Part shown: positions 8,880 through 14,837 of the stretch, one piece after another
Numbering within the stretch: the stretch's first letter is position 1
Layout of the letters: every line of letters starts with the position of its first letter
DNA from: CAIWXH01 sp964555675
GTDB lineage: Bacteria > Chloroflexota > Chloroflexia > Chloroflexales > Chloroflexaceae
DNA length: 34,106 nucleotides
Direction of reading: 5' to 3'
Assembly (NCBI GenBank): GCA_964555675.1
Contig: CAZKTU010000047.1
Coordinates: 1 to 34,106, forward strand
Made by a program: the position numbers and the translations under genes
The notes under the pieces: model-generated
What the model saw: the letters and a program-made list of their open reading frames with translations, nothing else
Told to the model about the DNA's origin: nothing
Databases searched by the model: none

Positions 8880-9863
8880 CTATGCGGCGGCGACGCTGCC
8901 GCGCGAGCGGTCGCGCACCTCTTCAGCGACCGCGATCCACTCTTCGACGCTGCTCGGGCGGGGCAGTAGGTGCCCCAGGTAGCGCTGGACGGCCTGCCAG
9001 CTGCTGCCGCCGATCACCTCGCTGTAGCGGGCGTAGAAGCGCTGCTCGGCCTCGGCGGCGTCGCGGGGCGGGCCGCTGTGGGTCTGAGGCTCGGCGGGCG
9101 GCTCGGGCGCTAACTCTGCTGCGACGATGGTGGCCTGGGAGGCGGTATCGGGCTTGCCCTTCTCGGGCTTGCCCTTCTCGGGCTTCTCGACCAGGTCGGG
9201 GTAGAGGGTGGCGAGGATCGCGGGGTAGCTCTTGTTGAGCTTGAGGTGGGCGGGACGCGGCGGCTTGATGATCGGCGTGATCGCCCGCTCGTCGCCCTCG
9301 CGCTCAACCAGGAGCACGGCGTCGGCCTCGTAGGCGATCATGTCGTCGGCCAGGACGCGCAGGCCCTCGTCGCTGAGCCCGCTCTCGCCCGCCCGGTATT
9401 TGCGCCCCAGGTGACCGATCACGATCACATGGAAGCCGGCCTGCTTCAGCTCGGTCAGGCCCGTATAGACGGTCTGCATATTGCGGTTGACCGAGGCGTG
9501 CTCGTCGTAGCCGATCGCCGTCTTGCGGTCGGTCTCGTTGCCGGCCCGCTGCTGGGCGTAGGCCCGCATCGCCTGAAAGATCTTCGAGATCGAGTCGAGC
9601 AGGACCGTGTCGCCCGCTTTGCCCTGGCGCTTGACCTCGTCCATGGCCTGCATCAGGGCCCGCAGCGAGATCGTCTGCACGACCTGGATGCGCTTGTGGA
9701 TGCCCGGCTTGCCGTGCAGGTTCTGGGCCGCGCCCTCGGTGTCGAGGACCCAGAGCGTGCCGCTGCGCCGCGCGCTGGCCGCCAGGTGTGATTTGCCCGC
9801 GCCCGCCTGGCCGGTCAGAATGTAGAGGCTGCCTGTCTGAAGCTCGTCCAATCGCTGAAACAT
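8880..9863 (-). CDS. Sak4/RecA-like ATPase (AAA_24 type)
   Basis: The protein is 327 aa from the chosen ATG. It has a RecA-fold ATPase core with Walker A GQAGAGKS (residues 18-25) and a Walker B-like strand GDTVLLDS, followed by conserved YDEHASVNRNMQ and VIVIGHLGRKY segments. This layout matches phage Sak4-type single-strand annealing ATPases and their chromosomal homologues. A Lys/Glu-rich linker with a tandem EKGKP repeat separates a C-terminal helical segment. No other phage gene is visible, so it is an orphan here. The ATG at 9863 has GAAGGGA upstream; an ATG at 9896 would add 11 residues but lacks a ribosome-binding site. It is transcribed from a consensus promoter holding a LexA-like palindrome. 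Confidence 0.8.
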   Translation of the reverse strand: MFQRLDELQTGSLYILTGQAGAGKSHLAASARRSGTLWVLDTEGAAQNLHGKPGIHKRIQVVQTISLRALMQAMDEVKRQGKAGDTVLLDSISKIFQAMRAYAQQRAGNETDRKTAIGYDEHASVNRNMQTVYTGLTELKQAGFHVIVIGHLGRKYRAGESGLSDEGLRVLADDMIAYEADAVLLVEREGDERAITPIIKPPRPAHLKLNKSYPAILATLYPDLVEKPEKGKPEKGKPDTASQATIVAAELAPEPPAEPQTHSGPPRDAAEAEQRFYARYSEVIGGSSWQAVQRYLGHLLPRPSSVEEWIAVAEEVRDRSRGSVAAA

Positions 9864-9933
9864 GTGCTTCGTCCCTTCCGGCTGCGGCGCCGCCATGGGC
9901 CGCAGGTCCGCTCGTACGTCATGCGATGGGACG

Positions 9934-9962
9934 ATTATAGCACACGTGTTCGTATCTGTAAA
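9934..9962 (-). promoter_or_regulatory. Consensus promoter with embedded palindrome
   Basis: On the minus strand, -35 TTTACA (9957-9962), a 17-nt spacer and -10 TATAAT (9934-9939) form the strongest promoter in the window. The spacer holds CGAACACGTGTGCT, a near match to the Gram-positive LexA box CGAAC-N4-GTTYG, with ACACGTGT as its core palindrome. The promoter abuts the 3' end of the upstream cyclo-ligase gene. Confidence 0.8.
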
Positions 9963-9966
9963 GCGC

Positions 9967-10551
9967 TCAGGCCCTCTGAGGGACGATTACGCCCGCTTCG
10001 GTGACGATCAGGTCGAGGGGGATGTCGTGGGGCTCGTGCGGGAGGGCCGGGAACTCCTGGCAGGCGAAGGCCACCCCGAGGGCGAGGCCGGCGCCCTGGG
10101 CGAGCAGCCCATCGTAGTGTCCCTTGCCGTAACCGAGTCTGAATCCGGCCCGGTCGAAGGCGAGCAGCGGCACGATCGTCAGGCTCCACTGGCCGGGGCG
10201 GGCGGGCCGCAGCGCCAGCGGGCTGGCGGTCCCGAGCTGCCCGCGCCCGAAGCTCGCCTCGTCGAGGCTGTCGATCCAGCTATGGACCATGACCCCGCCC
10301 TCGTCGATCACCGGCACGGCCACTGCTTTGCCCGCCGCCAGGGCCGCCGCCACCAGGGGCCGCGTATCGACCTCCGAGCGGATCGCCAGGAAGCAGTGGA
10401 GCGCCGCCGCCGCCCTGTAGGCCGCGTGGGCCATCACCAGGGACCTGATCGCCGCGCTTCGCCCCGCCCGGTCCTCCAGGGCGTCGCGCCGTGCCGCCGC
10501 CTCGCGCCGCAGGCGGCGCTTCTGTTCGGCAATCGGAGTTTGCTCAGTCAT
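9967..10551 (-). CDS. fau: 5-formyltetrahydrofolate cyclo-ligase
   Basis: The 194-aa cytoplasmic enzyme (MTHFS) uses ATP to convert 5-formyl-THF to 5,10-methenyl-THF, recycling an inhibitory folate. Family marks are the N-terminal Lys/Arg-rich helix with RRDAL, the FLAIRSEVDTRPL segment, and the signature PLLAFDRAGFRLGYGKGHYD near residues 127-146. Length is typical (180-200 aa). The start lies 4 bp after the stop of the DUF4491-like gene, making it the last gene of a three-gene minus-strand operon. A second folate-related pair (folK and an SDR) lies at 19.4-20.7 kb. Confidence 0.93.
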   Translation of the reverse strand: MTEQTPIAEQKRRLRREAAARRDALEDRAGRSAAIRSLVMAHAAYRAAAALHCFLAIRSEVDTRPLVAAALAAGKAVAVPVIDEGGVMVHSWIDSLDEASFGRGQLGTASPLALRPARPGQWSLTIVPLLAFDRAGFRLGYGKGHYDGLLAQGAGLALGVAFACQEFPALPHEPHDIPLDLIVTEAGVIVPQRA

Positions 10552-10555
10552 AGAC

Positions 10556-10891
10556 CTACAGGTGCGGCGCGTTGATCTTCTTGATCACTTCGACGAAGGG
10601 CGGGTCGGGCTTGCGGTTCGGGTTGAACTTGAACCAGCCGAGCTCGGTGCGCACCGCCTGCTCTTTCAGCTCGGTGGCGCCCCAGATGAAGGAGGCCCCA
10701 CTGATGCCGAGCAGCGCCGAGAAGCCCGCATCGCCCACGAAGAGCGAGCCGATCACCAGCAGCGCGCCGAAGAGCATGGGGTAGGGCCACCAGTGGTAGC
10801 CGAGGAAGTACTCCATGCGGATGACCCAGAAGAAGCCGAAGCCGATGATGCCGAAGCTGAATAGGCCGAGGGCGAGACCACCCCAGTTCAT
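10556..10891 (-). CDS. DUF4491-like small membrane protein A
   Basis: The 111-aa protein has about three to four hydrophobic helices and a short cytoplasmic tail. The layout matches DUF4491: MNWGGLALGLFSFGIIGFGF at the N-terminus, MEYFLGYHWWP in the first loop, and IWGATELKEQAVRTELGWF before a Lys/Pro-rich end. The function of the family is not known to me. It lies 9 bp after the stop of a second, shorter-tailed relative (10901-11344) and 4 bp before the cyclo-ligase start. The block IW-x3-EL-x2-Q-x2-R-x3-G-x4-NP is shared gap-free with that neighbour, pointing to a tandem duplication. Confidence 0.82.
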   Translation of the reverse strand: MNWGGLALGLFSFGIIGFGFFWVIRMEYFLGYHWWPYPMLFGALLVIGSLFVGDAGFSALLGISGASFIWGATELKEQAVRTELGWFKFNPNRKPDPPFVEVIKKINAPHL

Positions 10892-10900
10892 GGTTAGCTC

Positions 10901-11344
10901 CTAGTCTGTGCTTGCCGTGCTCGGGTAGCTCACGCCGGGCTTGCTCGCCGGCCCACCCTTGTGGGCGGAGCTGACCGGGCGCCCGCTCGGCTCACGGTCC
11001 AGCAGGTCCTCGGTGGTGACCGGGCCCCCCGCGGCCAGGTAGGCGGCGTGGCGGGGGTTGGCCGGGTTGGCGGGGGCGTGGCCCTTGAGCACCCGGCGCT
11101 GCTGCCGGAAGAGCTCGTAGGCGTCCCAGATCAGCGTGATGCCGATGATGCTGCACACCCCGGCGACGGTCAGGCTGGAGCTGAAGAGAGCGTACAGGTT
11201 CAGGCCGATCCCCGCCGTCGCGAGGGCGAAAGCCGGCGGGCCAACCCGCACGACATTGCGCTCGAGCCAGCGTACGCCGACGTGCCCCCACCAGATGCCC
11301 AGAAAGGTGGCCAGGGCCATCCAGAAGCCCGCGAGCTGTAGCAT
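10901..11344 (-). CDS. DUF4491-related small membrane protein B
   Basis: The 147-aa protein has three to four hydrophobic helices in residues 1-80, then a polar tail of about 60 residues rich in Pro, Gly and Ser. The segment IWDAYELFRQQRRVLKG aligns without gaps to IWGATELKEQAVRTELG of the next gene, so it is probably a diverged paralogue of that DUF4491-like protein. The ATG at 11344 follows GGGGAG at 8 nt. It is the first gene of the operon with the paralogue and 5-formyl-THF cyclo-ligase, driven by a consensus promoter at 11419-11447. Function is unknown; paired small membrane proteins of this kind may form a hetero-oligomer. Confidence 0.78.
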   Translation of the reverse strand: MLQLAGFWMALATFLGIWWGHVGVRWLERNVVRVGPPAFALATAGIGLNLYALFSSSLTVAGVCSIIGITLIWDAYELFRQQRRVLKGHAPANPANPRHAAYLAAGGPVTTEDLLDREPSGRPVSSAHKGGPASKPGVSYPSTASTD

Positions 11345-11361
11345 TCCGTTAACTCCCCTAG

Positions 11362-11375
11362 GGCGGCGCGCCGCC
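11362..11375. promoter_or_regulatory. 14-bp GC palindrome in operon leader
   Basis: GGCGGCGCGCCGCC is a perfect palindrome in the 5' leader of the membrane-protein operon, between its promoter and the ribosome-binding site. CCTAG and CTAGG flank it as a second inverted pair. It could be an operator or an RNA hairpin. Confidence 0.4.
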
Positions 11376-11418
11376 GGAAATCTAGGTAAATCTTAGCAAG
11401 TCTCTCTAAAACCACCTC

Positions 11419-11447
11419 ATTCTAAGCGGCATATTTCCTCATGTCAA
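11419..11447 (-). promoter_or_regulatory. Promoter of the DUF4491-like/fau operon
   Basis: On the minus strand, -35 TTGACA (11442-11447), a 17-nt spacer and -10 TAGAAT (11419-11424) fit sigma-70. It lies in an AT-rich divergent region shared with the MarR gene, so the MarR protein may control both directions. Confidence 0.75.
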
Positions 11448-11469
11448 CTCATAGTTTATTCATCGCTCC

Positions 11470-11498
11470 TTGACGCCCTGGCGCTCTCTCTCTATAAT
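11470..11498 (+). promoter_or_regulatory. Promoter of the MarR gene
   Basis: -35 TTGACG (11470-11475), a 17-nt spacer and -10 TATAAT (11493-11498). The predicted start is near 11505, just before the palindrome GCAAC-T-GTTGC. Confidence 0.78.
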
Positions 11499-11508
11499 CC
11501 TTGAAATT

Positions 11509-11519
11509 GCAACTGTTGC
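11509..11519. promoter_or_regulatory. Candidate MarR operator GCAAC-T-GTTGC
   Basis: A perfect 5-bp inverted repeat with a 1-nt centre overlaps the predicted transcription start of the MarR gene. MarR proteins typically bind 16-20-bp palindromes containing TTGC/GCAA-like arms and repress themselves. Autoregulation is an inference from position. Confidence 0.45.
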
Positions 11520-11537
11520 GTTAGCGAGGGTTGCCCA

Positions 11538-11987
11538 ATGATTGAACAGCTGCCTTCTATCGCCCACCAGCAGCACCGTCTCATCCACGACATCTACGTG
11601 CTTCTCGACGATGGCGACCGACAGGTGCTGGAGGCGACCGACCTTACGCCCATGGAGTTCTCGGTGCTCCAGCGGCTCTCGACTGAGCACGGTCGCCGCC
11701 TGACCGACATCGGCGCCGAGCTGCTCTGCGTCAAGAGCACGATCACCCGCCTGGTCGACCGGCTCGAGGCCGACGGCCTCGTCCGACGTACCCCCGACCC
11801 CGACGACCGGCGCGCCCAGCGCTTGCTGCTCACCCCGCGCGGGGTGGTGGTGAGCGCGCAGGCCGCCGCCCTCCACAAGGCCTCGGTCGAGCGCCGCATG
11901 GCGCTCCTTGACCCTGAAGAGCAGCAGCTTCTCCAGAGCTTGCTCGAGAAGTTGCGGGCCGGCCTGCGCGATGAGTTGACCCCATAG
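11538..11987 (+). CDS. MarR-family transcriptional regulator
   Basis: The 149-aa winged-helix repressor or activator of the MarR family acts as a dimer on DNA and usually responds to small phenolic or oxidative ligands. The N-terminal dimerisation helix is residues 5-30. The DNA-binding core runs from LTPMEFSVLQRLS through the recognition helix CVKSTITRLVDRLEADGLVRR, and the wing is PDPDDRRAQRLLLTPRG. A C-terminal dimerisation helix closes the protein. GAGGG lies 8 nt before the ATG. The gene is divergent from the small-membrane-protein operon, with 193 bp holding both promoters and a palindrome, so that operon is its likeliest target. Confidence 0.92.
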   Translation: MIEQLPSIAHQQHRLIHDIYVLLDDGDRQVLEATDLTPMEFSVLQRLSTEHGRRLTDIGAELLCVKSTITRLVDRLEADGLVRRTPDPDDRRAQRLLLTPRGVVVSAQAAALHKASVERRMALLDPEEQQLLQSLLEKLRAGLRDELTP

Positions 11988-12070
11988 CTGCGGGCGATCG
12001 CCCTCTAGCTACGAGCAGGTCGCTTGAGCCCCCATAGGGTTGCCTTCGACGATAGGCGCCACAGAATCGT

Positions 12071-12100
12071 AGAGGCGACCGTCAACGGACGGTCGCCTCT
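12071..12100. terminator. Convergent hairpin between MarR and J-like genes
   Basis: A 13-bp perfect stem AGAGGCGACCGTC/GACGGTCGCCTCT with an AACG tetraloop lies between two convergent genes. There is no clear T tract on either side, so it is probably a bidirectional 3'-end hairpin. Confidence 0.65.
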
Positions 12101-12132
12101 CGTGGGTTGGGCTGCGGGCTGAGCGCCGGAGC

Positions 12133-12582
12133 CTAGCTCTGGCCGATGTGGTCGAGGGCCGCGTTCCAGGCCTTCATGCGCTCGGGGTCGCCGCCGACGT
12201 CCGGGTGGTGCAGGCGCGCCATAGCCTTGCGGATGGCGTTGACCTCGTCCTCGCTGATCTGGCCGGCCAGGGCGGTGATGTCGATCACCGGCCGCTCGCT
12301 GCTCGGATCTGCGCTCAGACCCCGCTCGAGACGCTGGGCCCGCGCCCGCCATAGGTCGCGCTCGTGGGCGAGAGTAGTGTTCTCGCGCATGGTCTCGGTC
12401 AGGGTCGCAACCATCTTGGCGTGGGCCCGCTGGGCCTCATTGGCTGAGGTCAGGGCCTTCTCGAGTTGGCGGCGCAGGCCACGGCTGAGAGCCTGGGCTT
12501 CGGCTAGCTCGCGCCGCAGAATATCGTACTCGTGCTGCGTGAAGCCCTCGGTGGTAGAAGGCAAGTCTTCCGGCTGTAGCAC
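12133..12582 (-). CDS. Coiled-coil protein with C-terminal J-like HPD motif
   Basis: The protein is 149 aa, starting at a GTG with a perfect AGGAGG (12589-12594) six bases upstream. A longer open frame reaches an ATG at 12708 but has no ribosome-binding site and an unlikely N-terminus. Residues 17-90 form a long charged coiled coil. Residues 109-147 resemble helices II-III of a J domain: EDEVNAIRKAMARL, HPD at 126-128 followed by VGGDP, then ERMKAWNAALDHI. In DnaJ the HPD loop stimulates DnaK ATPase. Here helices I and IV appear absent or reduced, and the motif sits at the C-terminus. It may be an atypical DnaK co-chaperone or a J-like domain reused for another purpose. It is a single-gene unit. 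Confidence 0.75.
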   Translation of the reverse strand: MLQPEDLPSTTEGFTQHEYDILRRELAEAQALSRGLRRQLEKALTSANEAQRAHAKMVATLTETMRENTTLAHERDLWRARAQRLERGLSADPSSERPVIDITALAGQISEDEVNAIRKAMARLHHPDVGGDPERMKAWNAALDHIGQS

Positions 12583-12734
12583 GCTCAACCTCCTGGCCGG
12601 AGCCTGGCTCCGACCGGGGCTCCCCGTTACCCCTGGATACACTGGCGATTGCAGGCACAAGTTACAGTATAGCCTTTTCAGGCCCGCCGCGCTAGGGGCA
12701 CCATTCACGTTTCAGGCTGTCGGCCTCGGCATGT

Positions 12735-12837
12735 GGAAACGGCTGCCTTTCGGCAGCCGTGGGGGTGTTTGGGGAGCGACAGTGGGGATTTTGTGGAGTT
12801 CTGCCAGGGCTAGTCTGTCGCTTCGTCGCCCTGGTAT
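12735..12837 (-). ncRNA. Candidate C-rich small RNA
   Basis: On the minus strand a TGTTATACT -10 (12844-12852) could start a transcript near 12837. It would fold a CCAGGGC/GCCCTGG stem, then expose C-rich single strands (AACTCCAC, ATCCCCAC, CTCCCC, ACCCCC). It would end in the strong hairpin ACGGCTGCC-GAAA-GGCAGCCGT followed by TTTCC. C-rich loops are typical of small RNAs that block Shine-Dalgarno sequences. There is no sequence match to a named RNA, so this remains a prediction. Confidence 0.35.
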
Positions 12838-12870
12838 GTGAAGAGTATAACAATCCAGACGGGCTGTGAC

Positions 12871-12888
12871 ATCAGACTTTAGTCTGAT
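12871..12888. promoter_or_regulatory. Palindrome ATCAGACT-TT-AGTCTGAT
   Basis: A perfect 8-bp inverted repeat with a 2-nt centre sits about 20 bp upstream of the leftward -10 at 12844-12852 and 50 bp upstream of the recN -35. Size and symmetry suit a dimeric regulator operator. The cognate protein is unknown. Confidence 0.5.
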
Positions 12889-12937
12889 TGCGCGTTCAAC
12901 CTTTGGTAGGTCCAGCACTCATCACACGTCCTGACCC

Positions 12938-12967
12938 CTGACAGGCAGACCGTCAGTATGGTACAAT
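12938..12967 (+). promoter_or_regulatory. Promoter of recN
   Basis: -35 CTGACA (12938-12943), an 18-nt spacer and -10 TACAAT (12962-12967) with a TATGG extension. The predicted start is near 12974. No LexA-like box was noticed here, unlike at the RecA-like ATPase gene. Confidence 0.65.
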
Positions 12968-13017
12968 GCAGCCCGTGACGGCACGTTTCCGCTCTAATGT
13001 TCGCCAACTGCGAGCTT

Positions 13018-14787
13018 ATGCTGCTTGAGCTTCAGATCCGCGACTTCGCGATCATCGACCGTCTGCATCTGCGCCTCGGCGAGGGCTTTAACGTGCTGAC
13101 CGGCGAGACGGGCGCCGGCAAGTCGATCATCATCGACGCCCTCGGCACCCTGCGCGGCGAGAAGGTCGACGTCAGCTTCGTGCGCGCCGGCAGCCAGCGG
13201 GCTCGCGTCGAGGGGGTCTTCAGCCTCGACGACTGCCCCCAGGTCCTCCCGCTGCTGCGCGAGTACGATCTGCTCGACGACGACGACGCCCAGGTGATCC
13301 TCACCCGCGAGGTCAGCGCCGAGTCGGGCCGCAGCGTCGCCCGCATCAATGGCCGCGCCGTCAATACCGGCGTCCTGCGCGAGGTTGGCGGCCGCCTGAT
13401 CGACATCCACGGCCAGCACGAGGGTCTCTCGCTCTTCAATACGCGCACCCACCTCGAGATGCTCGACCGCTTCGGCGAGCTGCTCCCTCAGCGCGAGCGT
13501 GTGGCCGAGCTGGTCGCCCGCCTGCGCCAGGCCCGCGAAGAGCTGGCCGAGCTGAAGCGCAACGAGGCCCGCCGCCAGACGCGCATCGAGGAGCTGCGCT
13601 TCCTGCTCGAGGATGTGGCCGCCGCGAAGCTCAAGCCCGGCGAGGAGGAGGAGCTGGCCCGCGAGCGCCAGGTCGTCCAGAACGCGGCCCGCATCACCGG
13701 CCTCGCCTCCGACGCCTACGCCGACCTCTACGGCGGCCGCGAGGCCGGGCGCGCCCCTGGCCGCCCCGCCCTCGAGCTTCTGCAGACCATCGCCGCCAAC
13801 CTGGCCGAGCTGGCCCGCCTCGACCCTTCGGTCGAGTCGATCGCCGCGACCGCCAGCGAGCTGCACTATCAGGTCGAGGACCTGGCCACGGCCCTGCGCA
13901 GCTACCGCCTCGGCCTCGACTTCGAGCCGGGCCGCATCGATACGATCGAGGACCGCCTGACCGTCCTGCGCGACCTCCAGCGCAAGTACGGCGGCGATAT
14001 CGCCCGGTTGATCGAGCGCGCCGCCAGCGCCGAGGCCGAGATCGAGCGCCTGATGAATAGCGCCGTCCATATCGCCGACCTCGAGCGCCAGGAGGCCGAG
14101 CTGCTCACGCTGCTCTCCGCCGAGGCCGGGGCCCTCTCGCAGCGTCGCCGCGAGGTCGGCGACGAGCTGGGCCGCCAGATCGAGGGCGCCATGGGCGATC
14201 TGGCCATGCCCAATGTGCGCTTCCACGTCAGTCTGCTCCACGAGGACGACCCCGCGGGTGTGCCCTTCGGCGAGCGCCGCCTGGCCTTCGACAAGACCGG
14301 CCTCGACCAGGTGGAGTTCATGATCTCGCCCAACCCCGGCGAGCCCCTCAAGCCCCTGGCGAAGATCGCCTCGGGCGGCGAGAGCGCCCGCCTGTTGCTG
14401 GCCCTCAAGTCGATCCTCTCGCGGGTCGACGAGGTGGCCACCCTGATCTTCGACGAGATCGACGTCGGCGTCGGCGGGCGCGCCGGCCAGGTGGTGGGCC
14501 AGAAGCTCTGGGCGATCACCGAGAACCATCAGGTGGTCTGTATTACGCACCTGCCCCAGGTGGCGGCCTTCGCCGACGCTCACTACCATATTAGTAAGGA
14601 GTTCGGCGAAGACCGCACGCGCACCAATGTGCGCCGCCTCGATGTCGAGCAGCGGATCGACGAGCTGGCCGCTATGCTCGACGGCACGCCCAGCGAGCAT
14701 AGTCGGGCCAACGCCCGCGAGATTATCGAGCGGGCCGCGGGCTGGAAGGATCGCCGCCGCGCCGCCGCCCTCCAGGCTGTTGGATGA
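13018..14787 (+). CDS. recN: DNA repair protein RecN
   Basis: The 589-aa SMC-like ATPase acts early in double-strand-break repair, tethering DNA ends. Walker A GETGAGKS is at residues 29-36 after the family start LLELQIRDFAIID. The central coiled-coil arms run from about 150 to 390 (many Ala/Glu/Arg heptads). The C-terminal ABC signature ASGGESARLLLALK is followed by Walker B TLIFDEIDVGVGG and the H-loop segment VVCITHLPQVAAFAD. Length fits RecN (550-590 aa). An ATG 7 codons upstream (12997) is possible, but the ATG at 13018 gives the standard RecN N-terminus. A second transcript may continue into the downstream envelope gene 50 bp away. Confidence 0.95.
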   Translation: MLLELQIRDFAIIDRLHLRLGEGFNVLTGETGAGKSIIIDALGTLRGEKVDVSFVRAGSQRARVEGVFSLDDCPQVLPLLREYDLLDDDDAQVILTREVSAESGRSVARINGRAVNTGVLREVGGRLIDIHGQHEGLSLFNTRTHLEMLDRFGELLPQRERVAELVARLRQAREELAELKRNEARRQTRIEELRFLLEDVAAAKLKPGEEEELARERQVVQNAARITGLASDAYADLYGGREAGRAPGRPALELLQTIAANLAELARLDPSVESIAATASELHYQVEDLATALRSYRLGLDFEPGRIDTIEDRLTVLRDLQRKYGGDIARLIERAASAEAEIERLMNSAVHIADLERQEAELLTLLSAEAGALSQRRREVGDELGRQIEGAMGDLAMPNVRFHVSLLHEDDPAGVPFGERRLAFDKTGLDQVEFMISPNPGEPLKPLAKIASGGESARLLLALKSILSRVDEVATLIFDEIDVGVGGRAGQVVGQKLWAITENHQVVCITHLPQVAAFADAHYHISKEFGEDRTRTNVRRLDVEQRIDELAAMLDGTPSEHSRANAREIIERAAGWKDRRRAAALQAVG

Positions 14788-14837
14788 GGACGCCCCCCAC
14801 GGGCGCCCCACTACGATCGCCCTGATAGAAACCGCCT

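Larger units (their letters stand above)
12583..13017. other. Gene-free 435-bp region upstream of recN
   Basis: No convincing gene is visible. The region holds the ribosome-binding site of the J-like gene, a possible leftward small RNA (12735-12837), an 8-bp-arm palindrome (12871-12888) and the recN promoter (12938-12967). Confidence 0.6.

Noticed and set aside
8880..9863. Prophage remnant around the Sak4-like ATPase
   Set aside because: No integrase, terminase, capsid or tail genes lie nearby, and the neighbouring genes are housekeeping-type. It is kept as an orphan gene only.
12583..12708. N-terminal extension of the J-like protein to an ATG at 12708
   Set aside because: The internal GTG has a perfect AGGAGG at 6 nt, while the ATG has none and the extra residues look non-coding.
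12994..14811. 605-codon minus-strand frame opposite recN
   Set aside because: RecN has Walker A, ABC signature and Walker B on the plus strand; the antisense product has no domain.
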